Shown here: positions 7,966 to 16,640 of the stretch, piece by piece
How positions within the stretch are numbered: position 1 is the stretch's first letter
Layout: the number at the start of each line of letters is the position of its first letter
From: Pseudomonas tensinigenes
GTDB taxonomy: Bacteria > Pseudomonadota > Gammaproteobacteria > Pseudomonadales > Pseudomonadaceae
Reading direction: 5' to 3'
Length of the DNA stretch: 64,000 nucleotides
Assembly (NCBI RefSeq): GCF_014268445.2
Contig: NZ_CP077089.1
Coordinates: 4,395,501 to 4,459,500 of the forward strand
Position numbers and translations under genes: made by a program
Notes under the pieces: generated by a model
Databases searched by the model: none
What the model was told of the DNA's origin: nothing
Seen by the model: only the letters and a program-made list of their open reading frames with translations

Positions 7966-10779
7966 ATGCGATTGAAGAATTACCTCCACCAGATCAGCCC
8001 GGTCCTGTCCACGCCCCATGCTGCGCGACGTTTGTTGCGCATTTTTGCGTGGGTGTTGCTGGTGGGCATCCTCGGTGGCGTGTACAGCTTTCTGCTGTTC
8101 ACCTTCAACAATGAGATCTCCCAGCGGCGCAGCTACATGAGCAGCGCCATTGCCGAGGCGCATACGTTTTTCACTACGCGCGAGGCGCTGCTGGAAAGCC
8201 TGAGTTTGTCGGCGACTCGGCAGACTGCGTTAAGCGCGCCGCTGTCCGAAGAGGAAATTCGACTGTTGCTCGGACAACCCCCGGGCAAGCAATGGAGCAT
8301 CTGGCTGACCCAGCGCATGCGCGACTACCTGCAGGCGCGCAAACTGAACCTGCTCTACGTCAGCAGCGGCGCCAAGGTGCAGGTCTGGCGTCTGTACAAC
8401 ACGACGCCCATGGCAGGCGATTTTCCGCGTGCGATGCTTGATCGCCTGGAAACCCTCAAGCGTGACAACACCAGCGCCCTCAAAGAAATCTGGCTGACCC
8501 ACAATTCGCAAGGGCACTCGCAGCTGTACATTTTTATTCGTCTGGATGATCGCGACCTCGATTCCGGCTGGCTCGGTCTGGAAATGGACGACCGCGAAGT
8601 CTCCAGCGCATTGAGCGACCATAGCGCCGGCGAGTTCACCATGTTCAACTCGCAAGGCATGCCACTCTTCAGCAACAGCCACAAGCCGCCGCCCGGGCAG
8701 GATCTGCCGCTGTTGCGCCAACAGGATTTCTTCGGCTTCGTCGGAGACGGCTGGCTGCCCGAGCAATTGGTGTTGCGCAAACAGCTGAAATCGTCGGACT
8801 GGCAGTTGACCTATTCCATCGACTTGCTCGCAGTGTTGTGGGCGTTGTGGCCACAGATGCTTGGCGCGCTGGCCTTCTGCGTGGCCAGTATCAGCTTGGT
8901 CTGGCTGCTGATCCGGCGTCTGGAACATCGCTTCATCATGCCGACCCTGCAACGCATTCAAGCGTTGGTCGAAAGTGAGCTGTTCAGCCGCGACGTGATC
9001 CAGACCGCGCCAGTGGCGCTCTGCGTATTACGCCGCAGCGATGCTCAAGTGGTGCTGGAAAATACCCTCGCGCAGCAATGGCTGGGCGCCTGCAGCGAAC
9101 AACTCGGCCCCGGCTGGATCCGGGCTGCATTCGCGGAAAACGCGCCATGCCTGACCGACTACTTCGAGACCGCCGACGGTCGCCACCTGTACCTGAGCTG
9201 CGCGCCGACCCGCTACAAGGGCGAAGACGTGTTGCTTTGCGCCTTCAGCGACATCAGCGCACGCCGACAGATCGAAGCGGCGCTGGAGCAGGCGCGCCAG
9301 TCGGCCGATGCCGCCAACGAAGCGAAAACCCTGTTTCTGGCGACCATGAGCCACGAAATCCGCACGCCGCTGTATGGCGTGCTCGGCACTCTGGAGTTGC
9401 TCGCTCGGACCCGGCTCGACGCTCAGCAGAAAGGTTACTTGCGAGCGATCGAAGGATCGTCGGCGACCCTGCTGCAATTGATCTGCGACGTGCTCGATGT
9501 GTCGAAAATCGAGGCCGGGCAATTGGCGCTGGAACTGAGTGATTTTTCCGTCGTGGCGCTCGCCCAAGAAGCCGTTCAAGGATACGCGGCGGCGGCACAG
9601 AGCAAAGGCTTGCAGCTGTACGCCTGCTTTGACCCGCAATTGCCCGACAGCTTGATCGGCGATGTCAGTCGCTTACGGCAGATCCTCAATAATCTGTTGA
9701 GTAACGCGGTCAAATTCACCGATTCCGGGCGCGTGGTGTTGCGGGTCAAAGTGCTGACCCGCGAAGGCGAACGCGTTTGCGTGCAATGGCAGGTCTCGGA
9801 CACCGGGCGCGGGATTGCCCACGCGGATCAGGCCTTCATCTTCGAACCGTTCTACCAGACCCAAGGCAACAGCCATGAGGTTGCCGGTACCGGGCTGGGC
9901 CTGCCGATTTGCCTGCGCCTGACCCATCTGATGGATGGCACCCTGCGCATGGTCAGCGAGCCGGGGCTGGGCAGCAGTTTTTCCCTGACCTTGCCGCTGG
10001 AGCAGCGCTCGGGTAATGCGCAGCCTGAGGGCAAGGCGAAGCTCGCGGCCGATACCGTTTACGTGGTGTCGCCAGTGCGCGAGCTGGCCGAAAGCCTCGC
10101 TGGCTGGTTGCGCCGCTGGGGCGCTCTGCCGCATATCGGCGCACCGGCCAGCCACGACGGTGCCGACGATGGCGTGTTGCTTGAGTTGTGGCCTGCGCCG
10201 ATGGAACAGCGCCGAGAACTGCGCTGGGCAGGGCCACGTATTCTGGCGAGCGGCGATGGCGCGTGGGAGTCGCTGAGCAAAGGCGACGGCTGGCTCGTCA
10301 ACCTGAACGATCTGGCCGCGATCCGCCAGGCGGTGTGCCAAGCGCAGGGCGGTCCCGTCATCGAGCATCAACACCCCGCTCAAACCCAGGTGCTGGCGGC
10401 GTTACACCTGCACATCCTCGTCGCCGAAGACAATGCGATCAACCAACTGATCCTGCGTGACCAATTGCAGGAACTGGGCTGCACGGTGACGTTGGCCAGC
10501 GATGGCGAAGAAGCCTTGTCACTCTGGCAGGACGACAGCTTCGATGTCGTCCTGACTGACGTGAACATGCCACATCTCAACGGCTACGAACTGGCCAAGG
10601 CCCTGCGACACCTGGGCTGCACCACGCCGATCATCGGCGCCACCGCCAACGCCCTGCGCGGTGAAGAGGCGTTGTGCCTGGCCGCCGGCATGAATCACTG
10701 CCTGATCAAACCTTTCACGTTGCGAGCCTTGTCGACCGCACTGGCTCCCTACCAACGAGTCGCCGATGAAGTCCTCTAG
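7966..10779 (+). CDS. Hybrid sensor histidine kinase without Hpt (PvrS/RcsC-like)
   Basis: This inner-membrane sensor has 937 residues. Parts in order: TM1 (about 23-46, FAWVLLVGILGGVYSFLLF), a periplasmic domain to about 285, TM2 (about 288-317), a PAS-like stretch (DVIQTAPVALCVLRR), HisKA with TMSHEIRTPLYG (His463), HATPase_c with NNLLSNAVKFTDSG, DTGRGI and GTGLGLPI, then a degenerate alpha/beta segment like the RcsC ABL domain (about 690-800). The receiver follows, with LTDVNMPHLNG (Asp865), and the protein ends there. There is no Hpt domain, so phosphate must reach a DNA-binding regulator through another protein, most simply the Hpt of the second kinase downstream. It overlaps the EAL regulator gene by 14 bp. 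The stimulus is unknown. Confidence 0.9.
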   Translation: MRLKNYLHQISPVLSTPHAARRLLRIFAWVLLVGILGGVYSFLLFTFNNEISQRRSYMSSAIAEAHTFFTTREALLESLSLSATRQTALSAPLSEEEIRLLLGQPPGKQWSIWLTQRMRDYLQARKLNLLYVSSGAKVQVWRLYNTTPMAGDFPRAMLDRLETLKRDNTSALKEIWLTHNSQGHSQLYIFIRLDDRDLDSGWLGLEMDDREVSSALSDHSAGEFTMFNSQGMPLFSNSHKPPPGQDLPLLRQQDFFGFVGDGWLPEQLVLRKQLKSSDWQLTYSIDLLAVLWALWPQMLGALAFCVASISLVWLLIRRLEHRFIMPTLQRIQALVESELFSRDVIQTAPVALCVLRRSDAQVVLENTLAQQWLGACSEQLGPGWIRAAFAENAPCLTDYFETADGRHLYLSCAPTRYKGEDVLLCAFSDISARRQIEAALEQARQSADAANEAKTLFLATMSHEIRTPLYGVLGTLELLARTRLDAQQKGYLRAIEGSSATLLQLICDVLDVSKIEAGQLALELSDFSVVALAQEAVQGYAAAAQSKGLQLYACFDPQLPDSLIGDVSRLRQILNNLLSNAVKFTDSGRVVLRVKVLTREGERVCVQWQVSDTGRGIAHADQAFIFEPFYQTQGNSHEVAGTGLGLPICLRLTHLMDGTLRMVSEPGLGSSFSLTLPLEQRSGNAQPEGKAKLAADTVYVVSPVRELAESLAGWLRRWGALPHIGAPASHDGADDGVLLELWPAPMEQRRELRWAGPRILASGDGAWESLSKGDGWLVNLNDLAAIRQAVCQAQGGPVIEHQHPAQTQVLAALHLHILVAEDNAINQLILRDQLQELGCTVTLASDGEEALSLWQDDSFDVVLTDVNMPHLNGYELAKALRHLGCTTPIIGATANALRGEEALCLAAGMNHCLIKPFTLRALSTALAPYQRVADEVL

Positions 10780-11953
10780 CCTACTGATTGTCGAAGATCA
10801 CCCATTTCAGCATCTGTACTTGCAGAACCTGTTCAATGCGCTGGGCGTGTTCGATCTGGAATTTGCCCGGGACGGCGAAGAAGCCCTGCACCGCCTGCAA
10901 AATCGCGAGTTCGATCTGGTGCTTACCGATCTGTTGATGCCGGGCATGGACGGCGTGCAGTTCATTCAGGGCCTCGCGATGCAGAAATCGCGCCCGGCAC
11001 TGGCGATCATGAGCGCCGCCTCGCGGCGCATGCTGATGGGTGCGAGCCTGGTGGCGAGCAATCTGCAGGTGAAGGTCATCGGGCTGATTTCCAAACCGGT
11101 CAACAGCGCGGCATTGCACTGCCTGATCGAGCAGTTGCAGGCGTTGCGTCAGGACGCGCCTGTTGCCGCGCATACCGGTATTGATCGGCAGAGCATTTTG
11201 CGCGCGCTGGACAACGGTGAGCTGCAAGCCTGGTTTCAACCCAAGAAGGCGCTGGACAATGGCCGCATCGTCGCCGCCGAAGCACTGGTGCGCTGGGTGC
11301 ACCCCGAACATGGCATGTTGTTACCGGGGTTATTTCTGCCGGTGCTGATCGCCCACGACCTTGAAGAACATCTGCTCTGGCGCATGCTGGAACAGGCGAT
11401 TGCCGCCCAGGCAATATGGCGCCAGCAAGGCTATGACATTCCGGTGTCGATCAATCTGCCCACGCACTTGCTCAACAGCCACGACCTGCCCGATCGCATC
11501 CTCGCCTTTGTCCTGCAACACAACGGTCTGCCGGCGCGGATCTGTTTCGAGCTGATGGAATGCTCGGTGCCCGACGACATCAGCAATTTCTACGCCGGAG
11601 CCTGTCGCTTGCGGATCAAGGGTTTCGGCTTGTCTCAGGATGATTTCGGCAAAGGCTACAGCGCCTACATGAACCTGGTGTCGGCGCCGTTTACCGAGCT
11701 GAAAATCGACCGTGCACTGGTCCAGGGTTGCAACAGCAACGCCGAACTGGCGCAAGCGCTGACCAGCATCGTCACCCTGGGTCGGCAACTGGGCCTGACG
11801 GTGGTGGCCGAAGGCGTGGAAACCGCGCAAGAACTTGCTCTGTTGCGTAAGATCGACTGCACTCAGGTTCAGGGTTTCCTGATTTCCCACGCAGTGTCTT
11901 CGGAGCAGTTCCAGCAGTTGCTCAGCCACGACGGCCCGGCGAATGTCTGGTGA
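10766..11953 (+). CDS. Response regulator with EAL c-di-GMP phosphodiesterase domain (RocR/PvrR-like)
   Basis: This 395-residue protein has an N-terminal receiver (LLIVEDHPFQ, LTDLLMPGMDG with Asp55) followed by an EAL domain from about residue 140. The residues known to matter for hydrolysis are present: EALVRW (Glu172), SINLPTHLL (Asn), CFELMEC (Glu), DDFGKGYS (Asp-Asp), LKIDRAL (Lys), VAEGVET (Glu) and VQGFLIS (Gln). It is therefore probably an active phosphodiesterase that lowers c-di-GMP when phosphorylated. Loop 6 reads DDFGKG rather than the more usual DDFGTG. It sits between two sensor kinases, as in Pseudomonas Roc and Pvr/Rcs systems that control Cup fimbriae. Confidence 0.93.
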   Translation: MKSSSLLIVEDHPFQHLYLQNLFNALGVFDLEFARDGEEALHRLQNREFDLVLTDLLMPGMDGVQFIQGLAMQKSRPALAIMSAASRRMLMGASLVASNLQVKVIGLISKPVNSAALHCLIEQLQALRQDAPVAAHTGIDRQSILRALDNGELQAWFQPKKALDNGRIVAAEALVRWVHPEHGMLLPGLFLPVLIAHDLEEHLLWRMLEQAIAAQAIWRQQGYDIPVSINLPTHLLNSHDLPDRILAFVLQHNGLPARICFELMECSVPDDISNFYAGACRLRIKGFGLSQDDFGKGYSAYMNLVSAPFTELKIDRALVQGCNSNAELAQALTSIVTLGRQLGLTVVAEGVETAQELALLRKIDCTQVQGFLISHAVSSEQFQQLLSHDGPANVW

Positions 11954-12040
11954 CCGGCACAATGCAGTGGACAATCACCACTTGCCATCGAGGCCATCCA
12001 TGTTCACTCGCGTAATCACTTTCTTTGACCGGGCGTGTTG

Positions 12041-15000
12041 ATGCCGCATCCCAATGCCTTGCTGGAAAAACTCGCCAGCAGTTCACTGCGCCTGAACAAG
12101 GGCTTGCTGATCCTCGGCGCGCTGGTTTTGCTGTTGCTGGGCATCAGCTATCTCGGCGTGCAGCGCATGGTCGAAGAACAGCGCGATACCATGCAGTTCC
12201 ACTTCGCCCGGCTGATGGAAAACATTCGCGAGCAGGAAGCGTTTCTCGGCGATATCTCACGGGCCAGCGACAAGGGCGAGTACTTCCCGGAAACCGTGGC
12301 GCCGCCGGTGGTGCAAAAGCGTTTGCCCGAAGAAGGGCCGAACATTTATGAAGGCCGTGGGCTGCCGTTCTCGCTGCCATTCAGCGTCAAGATCGATCCC
12401 GAGCGAATCGCTCCCAGCCAACACCCCAAGGTGTTTGCCCTCGGCAGCTATCTGGCAGCGTATTACAGCGCCTTCTGGGCGGCCTCGCATTACCAGTCGC
12501 CGCAGGTGATCCTGCTCAACGGCCCGGACAATTTCGATATCGCCGTGCCCGCCGCCGGTCGTCTGCGAGGTGCGGGGCCAACGCAAATCAGCACCTTCGT
12601 CGAGATCATGACCCAGAAGAATCTGCAACGGCGCGCGCAGACTTCAGCGCAAGTGCAGTGGGCGCCCTACCCGTTCGCTGCGGACGACAACGTGACGCCG
12701 AGCCTGCTCGCTTATGTACGGATCAACCTGAGCAAACCGACGCTGACCATTGAAGGGGCGAATTCCTGGGTAGTGCTCGGCTCGCTGCTGAAGCTCTCGC
12801 AAGTCAACAATATCGAGCGTTTGATGAAATGGTCGATCTACGATGACTTCACCCTGATCACGCCCAGCGGCACAGTGTTGATCGGCGAACTCAAGCCTGA
12901 TCGGGTGCTCAATGAAGGCGCAAACCTGACCCGCGACGGTCTGGTGTTCAAGCTGAGCAGCCCCGGTGAACGGCACTGGACGGCGATCTATGTGATCAGC
13001 GTGCAGAGTTTTCTCGATTACGCATTATGGCCATTGCTGTGTCTGCTGGGCTTGGTGCTGGTAGTGCTCGGCAGTGGCCGAGCGCTGAATCGCTGGTACG
13101 CGCAACGGGTGATTTTGCCCGCACAAAGTGCCCACGCAAGCATCGCCGAAAGTGAAGCGTTCAGCCGTGCGGTCATCGATACCGCACCGACCGGCCTGTG
13201 CGTGATCAGCCGTCGTGATCATCAGGTCTTGCTGGAAAACCAGCGCGCCCAGCAATGGCACGACACCCAGGAATTGATCAGCCTGCTCGAACAACAAGGC
13301 GCGACCGGCCATGGCCACGCGGAGCTCGAGATCGACGGCCGGCATTTGCACGTGGCCTTCATCGCCACCCGTTATCAGGGCCAGGACGCGTGGCTGTGTG
13401 CGCTGCACGATGTCACCCGCCATGTCGAAGATGCAGCGGCACTGGAAGTCGCCCGTCAGGCGGCCGATTCGGCCAATCAGGCAAAAAGCCGTTTTCTGGC
13501 AACCATGAGCCATGAAATCCGCACGCCGCTGTATGGCGTGCTCGGCACCCTGGAACTGCTTGGCCTGACCGATCTCGCGCCGCGTCAGCAGGCCTATCTG
13601 GAAACCATTCAGCGCTCGTCCGCCAGCCTGTTCAAACTGATCAGCGACGTGCTGGATGTGTCGAAAATCGAGGCCGGGCAGATGAACCTTGAGCTTCAGC
13701 CGTTCTGCCCGCTGGAGCTGACCGAAGACGTGGTGCGCAGCTACGGCGCGTTTGCCCGAGGCAAAGGTCTGCAACTGTACGCCTGCATTGATGCGGCATT
13801 GCCGGATCAACTGCTCGGTGATGCGCAACGCATTCGCCAGATCCTCAACAACCTGCTGAGCAACGCGATCAAGTTCACCGATAACGGGCGCGTTGTGGTG
13901 CGCGTTGTGGTGCTGCAAAGCACTGGCGGCCGCACCGAGGTGCAGTGGCAGGTCAGCGATTCCGGCGTGGGTATTTCCCAGGCACAGCAAGAGCAATTGT
14001 TCGACCCTTTCTATCAAGTCAATGAAGCCGATAGTCATGCCGGTGCGGGTCTCGGTCTGGCCATTTGCAAATGGCTGTGCGAGTTGATGCATGGCGAGTT
14101 GAATGTGGTCAGCGAACCGGGCCTGGGCAGTCGCTTCAACCTGCAACTGGCGCTGGATTGCGCGCCGGGCAGGCTCGCCGATTGCCCGGCCTTCGAGGCC
14201 GGCAGCGCCGCCGTTTACGTGCGCGCACCGGTCGCCGAACTGGCGCAGCATCTGCTCGGCTGGCTGCACCGCTTTGGTCTGGATTGCCGTCTGGTGACGC
14301 ACGAGTTGCCGTCGTCTTCCGCGCTGCTGGTGGATCTTGCGCCGCTGACCCACGCCACGGTTTTCGATGGCCAGCGAATCGTCGCAATACCGGGCGGCCC
14401 CAACCCGGCACAGATCAGCGGCAGCGGCTGGCAGGTCGATGCCGACGATGTGCGCGCGATTGGCTGGGCGATCGCGCTGGCAAGGCACGACGCCCATCAG
14501 CGGCGCGTACCCTCGCAGCAGGAAAATACCCGAGCACTGAACCTGCGCGTGCTGGTGGCCGAGGATAATGTGATCAACGCAGCGGTCATCCAGGAACAAC
14601 TGGAGGCACTAGGCTGCTCGGTGGTTGTCACTACCAACGGCGAACAGGCGCTGGAGCGATGGGCGCCGGGGCGCTTCGATATGCTGCTGACCGACGTCAA
14701 CATGCCGATCATGAACGGCTATGAGCTGACCACAGCCTTGCGCGAACAGGATGCAACGCTGCCGATCATCGGTGTTACCGCCAACGCCTTGCGCGAAGAA
14801 GGCGAACGCTGCGCCGCTGTGGGTATGAACGCATGGATGGTCAAACCGCTGAACCTGGCGACGCTGCGCGCGCAACTGCAAAGCCACTGCCAGATTCCGA
14901 TCGCGCAGGTCGCTGACATCCCGCCAGCGCTATCGCCGAAGATGCGCGAGCTGTTTGTCTCGACACTGCACAAGGATATTCAGACCACCCTCAGCGCGCT

Positions 15001-15202
15001 GGATGCCGCCGACGCCAACAGCGTCGCGCAGCAACTGCACAGCATGGCCGGTGCGTTGGGTGCGGTGCAGGTCGAGGCGCTGGCCCAAGCTTTCGTTGCA
15101 CTGGAATGCCGCCTGACCGGCATGTCGGTGACTCCCGCGCTGGCCGTAGAGGTTCGTCAACAACTGGCGCGCCTGACTGACCTGCTCGACGCCCTTGAAT
15201 AA
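12041..15202 (+). CDS. Unorthodox hybrid sensor kinase with C-terminal Hpt (RcsC-like)
   Basis: This sensor has about 1053 residues: TM1 (about 20-42, GLLILGALVLLLLGISYLGV), a large periplasmic domain, TM2 (about 325-350), a PAS-like region, HisKA with TMSHEIRTPLYG (His at codon 13511), HATPase_c (NNLLSNAIKFTDNG, DSGVGI, GAGLGLAI), an ABL-like degenerate domain, a receiver (LTDVNMPIMNG, Asp codon at 14693) and Hpt (QQLHSMAGALG, His codon at 15038). The kinase core is clearly paralogous to the first sensor. Having Hpt, it can complete the relay to the RcsB-like regulator, and by analogy may also dephosphorylate it. GTG (12035) and TTG (12038) codons just before the ATG are alternative starts; no strong ribosome site separates them. 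It starts 87 bp after the EAL gene. Confidence 0.9.
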   Translation: MPHPNALLEKLASSSLRLNKGLLILGALVLLLLGISYLGVQRMVEEQRDTMQFHFARLMENIREQEAFLGDISRASDKGEYFPETVAPPVVQKRLPEEGPNIYEGRGLPFSLPFSVKIDPERIAPSQHPKVFALGSYLAAYYSAFWAASHYQSPQVILLNGPDNFDIAVPAAGRLRGAGPTQISTFVEIMTQKNLQRRAQTSAQVQWAPYPFAADDNVTPSLLAYVRINLSKPTLTIEGANSWVVLGSLLKLSQVNNIERLMKWSIYDDFTLITPSGTVLIGELKPDRVLNEGANLTRDGLVFKLSSPGERHWTAIYVISVQSFLDYALWPLLCLLGLVLVVLGSGRALNRWYAQRVILPAQSAHASIAESEAFSRAVIDTAPTGLCVISRRDHQVLLENQRAQQWHDTQELISLLEQQGATGHGHAELEIDGRHLHVAFIATRYQGQDAWLCALHDVTRHVEDAAALEVARQAADSANQAKSRFLATMSHEIRTPLYGVLGTLELLGLTDLAPRQQAYLETIQRSSASLFKLISDVLDVSKIEAGQMNLELQPFCPLELTEDVVRSYGAFARGKGLQLYACIDAALPDQLLGDAQRIRQILNNLLSNAIKFTDNGRVVVRVVVLQSTGGRTEVQWQVSDSGVGISQAQQEQLFDPFYQVNEADSHAGAGLGLAICKWLCELMHGELNVVSEPGLGSRFNLQLALDCAPGRLADCPAFEAGSAAVYVRAPVAELAQHLLGWLHRFGLDCRLVTHELPSSSALLVDLAPLTHATVFDGQRIVAIPGGPNPAQISGSGWQVDADDVRAIGWAIALARHDAHQRRVPSQQENTRALNLRVLVAEDNVINAAVIQEQLEALGCSVVVTTNGEQALERWAPGRFDMLLTDVNMPIMNGYELTTALREQDATLPIIGVTANALREEGERCAAVGMNAWMVKPLNLATLRAQLQSHCQIPIAQVADIPPALSPKMRELFVSTLHKDIQTTLSALDAADANSVAQQLHSMAGALGAVQVEALAQAFVALECRLTGMSVTPALAVEVRQQLARLTDLLDALE

Positions 15203-15224
15203 TTTCACTCTGGATAAAGCACTC

Positions 15225-15872
15225 ATGGAAACCTTCAACGTTGTCATCGCCGATGATCATCCCATCGTCCTGCTGGGGGTGCGGGAACTGGTCGAGCGCG
15301 ACCGGCGCTTCAGCGTAGTCGGCGAGGTAGTGTGTTCCGATGGTTTGATCAAGCTGCTGAGGTCACAACCGGTGGATCTGCTGATCACCGACTTCAACAT
15401 GCCCGGTGACTCGCCCTACGGTGATGGCCTGAAACTGGTGGAGTACGTGACCCGACACTTTCCCGCAGTGCGGGTGCTGGTGCTGACCATGATTTCCAAC
15501 CCGTTGATCCTGACCCGCCTGCAAGAACTCGGCGTACTTGCAGTCATTCAGAAAAGCCAGTTGCACGTTGAAATAGAAGTGGCGCTCAAAGCCATCGCCA
15601 AGGGCAAGCGCATAAGCGGCCATCGAACGACGCCGACTTCGGTGCTGGACGATGGCGCCGATCTCGATGAACGTTTCTCCCGTCTATCGCCCAAGGAACA
15701 TGAAATCCTGCGCTTGTTTGTTCAGGGGCAAGGCGTCAATGAAATCGCCCGAGGTCTGAATCGAAGTGCAAAGACAATCAGCACGCAGAAGATTTCGGCC
15801 ATGCGCAAACTGGATGTCAGCAGTGATCAGGAGCTGCTGACTTACTGCATCGAACGCAACTTGTTCAATTGA
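15225..15872 (+). CDS. RcsB/RocA-like LuxR-type response regulator
   Basis: This 215-residue protein has a receiver (NVVIADDHPIVLLGVRELVE) and a LuxR/NarL helix-turn-helix (RLSPKEHEILRLFVQGQGVNEIARGLNRSAKTISTQ). ITDFNMPGDSPYGDG gives Asp56, the same position and the same GD..YGDG context as enterobacterial RcsB, and RLSPKE.E.LRLF and LNRS.KTIS.QK also follow RcsB closely. The ATG at 15225, with GGATAAAG before it, is preferred over a TTG at 15195. It is the terminal receiver of the two-kinase relay and probably activates the pilin operon that starts 107 bp downstream. Confidence 0.93.
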   Translation: METFNVVIADDHPIVLLGVRELVERDRRFSVVGEVVCSDGLIKLLRSQPVDLLITDFNMPGDSPYGDGLKLVEYVTRHFPAVRVLVLTMISNPLILTRLQELGVLAVIQKSQLHVEIEVALKAIAKGKRISGHRTTPTSVLDDGADLDERFSRLSPKEHEILRLFVQGQGVNEIARGLNRSAKTISTQKISAMRKLDVSSDQELLTYCIERNLFN

Positions 15873-15901
15873 CAGACTGTTGCCCCTCGCAACTTGCTGG
15901 T

Positions 15902-15921
15902 TTCTAGGGATTGTCTGATGT
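15902..15921 (+). promoter_or_regulatory. Fimbrial regulon box, copy 3 (pilin operon)
   Basis: TTCTAGGGATTGTCTGATGT ends 57 bp before the pilin ATG, almost the same distance as the box before the adhesin (61 bp). The equal distance and 17/20 identity suggest the same activator works at both promoters. Confidence 0.65.
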
Positions 15922-15978
15922 TGCAGCGCCCAACCGGGTTTTATCGTGTTGTCTTTACCCCACCAATGGAAAAGCAAC

Positions 15979-16566
15979 ATGAAAAAGCTGTCTCGCACGC
16001 TTCTCGCCCTGTCGATCTTCGCTGCCGCTAATGTCCTGGCGGCCGATCCGGTTGTGCCTACCAAGGCTGGCAGCGGCACCATCAACTTCACCGGCACCAT
16101 CAACAACGATGCCTGCTCGGTCGAAGGCGCCGGCAAGGACAAGACCATTTCGGTGAACATGGGCGAAGTGTCGATCAAGGACATGGGCACCGCCACCGCG
16201 CCAAAAGGCAACGGCACGCTGAGCGTCGAGAACTTCGACATGAAGATCAACTGCAACGCTGGCACCAAAGTGGCAATGATCTTCGAACCAACCAAGGGCG
16301 CAGGCTCGGGTATCGAAACCGGCACCAAGGTCTTGAAACTGATCGACGGCCTGGGCTCGGCAAAAGGTATCGGTATCGCCTTGCTTGATGCCAACGGTGC
16401 AGTAATCGACCTGACTTCGCCGACTACCGCGCGCATCGAAAACACCCTGCAGGACAGCAACACCACGCTGAAATTCTCGGCCGCCTACGTGACCACCGTC
16501 GATCCGAAACTGGCCGTTGCCGGCCGTGGCGACGCGACCCTGCCGTTCACCCTGCAATACGAATAA
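15979..16566 (+). CDS. Major fimbrial subunit (chaperone-usher pilin)
   Basis: This pilin of 195 residues has a signal peptide (LSRTLLALSIFAAANVLA) and mature start ADPVVPTKAGSGTINFTGTI. It has the classic pilin Cys pair (NNDACSVEG and MKINCNAGT) and ends TLPFTLQYE with the penultimate Tyr used for chaperone binding and donor-strand exchange. GSGTINFTGTINNDAC is the standard N-terminal extension plus first strand of Cup/type 1 pilins. The ATG at 15979 follows GGAAAAG; an in-frame upstream start at 15946 is unlikely. It is the first gene of the pilin-chaperone-usher operon. Confidence 0.94.
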   Translation: MKKLSRTLLALSIFAAANVLAADPVVPTKAGSGTINFTGTINNDACSVEGAGKDKTISVNMGEVSIKDMGTATAPKGNGTLSVENFDMKINCNAGTKVAMIFEPTKGAGSGIETGTKVLKLIDGLGSAKGIGIALLDANGAVIDLTSPTTARIENTLQDSNTTLKFSAAYVTTVDPKLAVAGRGDATLPFTLQYE

Positions 16567-16588
16567 ATCGCGCGATTCATCGAGCACT

Positions 16589-16620
16589 GTGCGGGGCCGA
16601 ACGGTCCCGCACTTTCTTTC
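16589..16620 (+). terminator. Hairpin plus T-rich tail between pilin and chaperone
   Basis: GTGCGGGGCCG pairs with CGGTCCCGCAC (16589-16612, one G-U pair, 2-nt loop) and is followed by TTTCTTTC. It resembles a leaky intrinsic terminator or 3' stabiliser that would yield more pilin mRNA than chaperone and usher mRNA. Confidence 0.7.
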
Positions 16621-16640
16621 ACTCTGCGCGGTAATTCTTC

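Noticed and set aside
13025..14599. A 524-codon minus-strand frame inside the second sensor kinase.
   Set aside because: Antisense to HisKA, HATPase and receiver motifs that are all in the plus frame.
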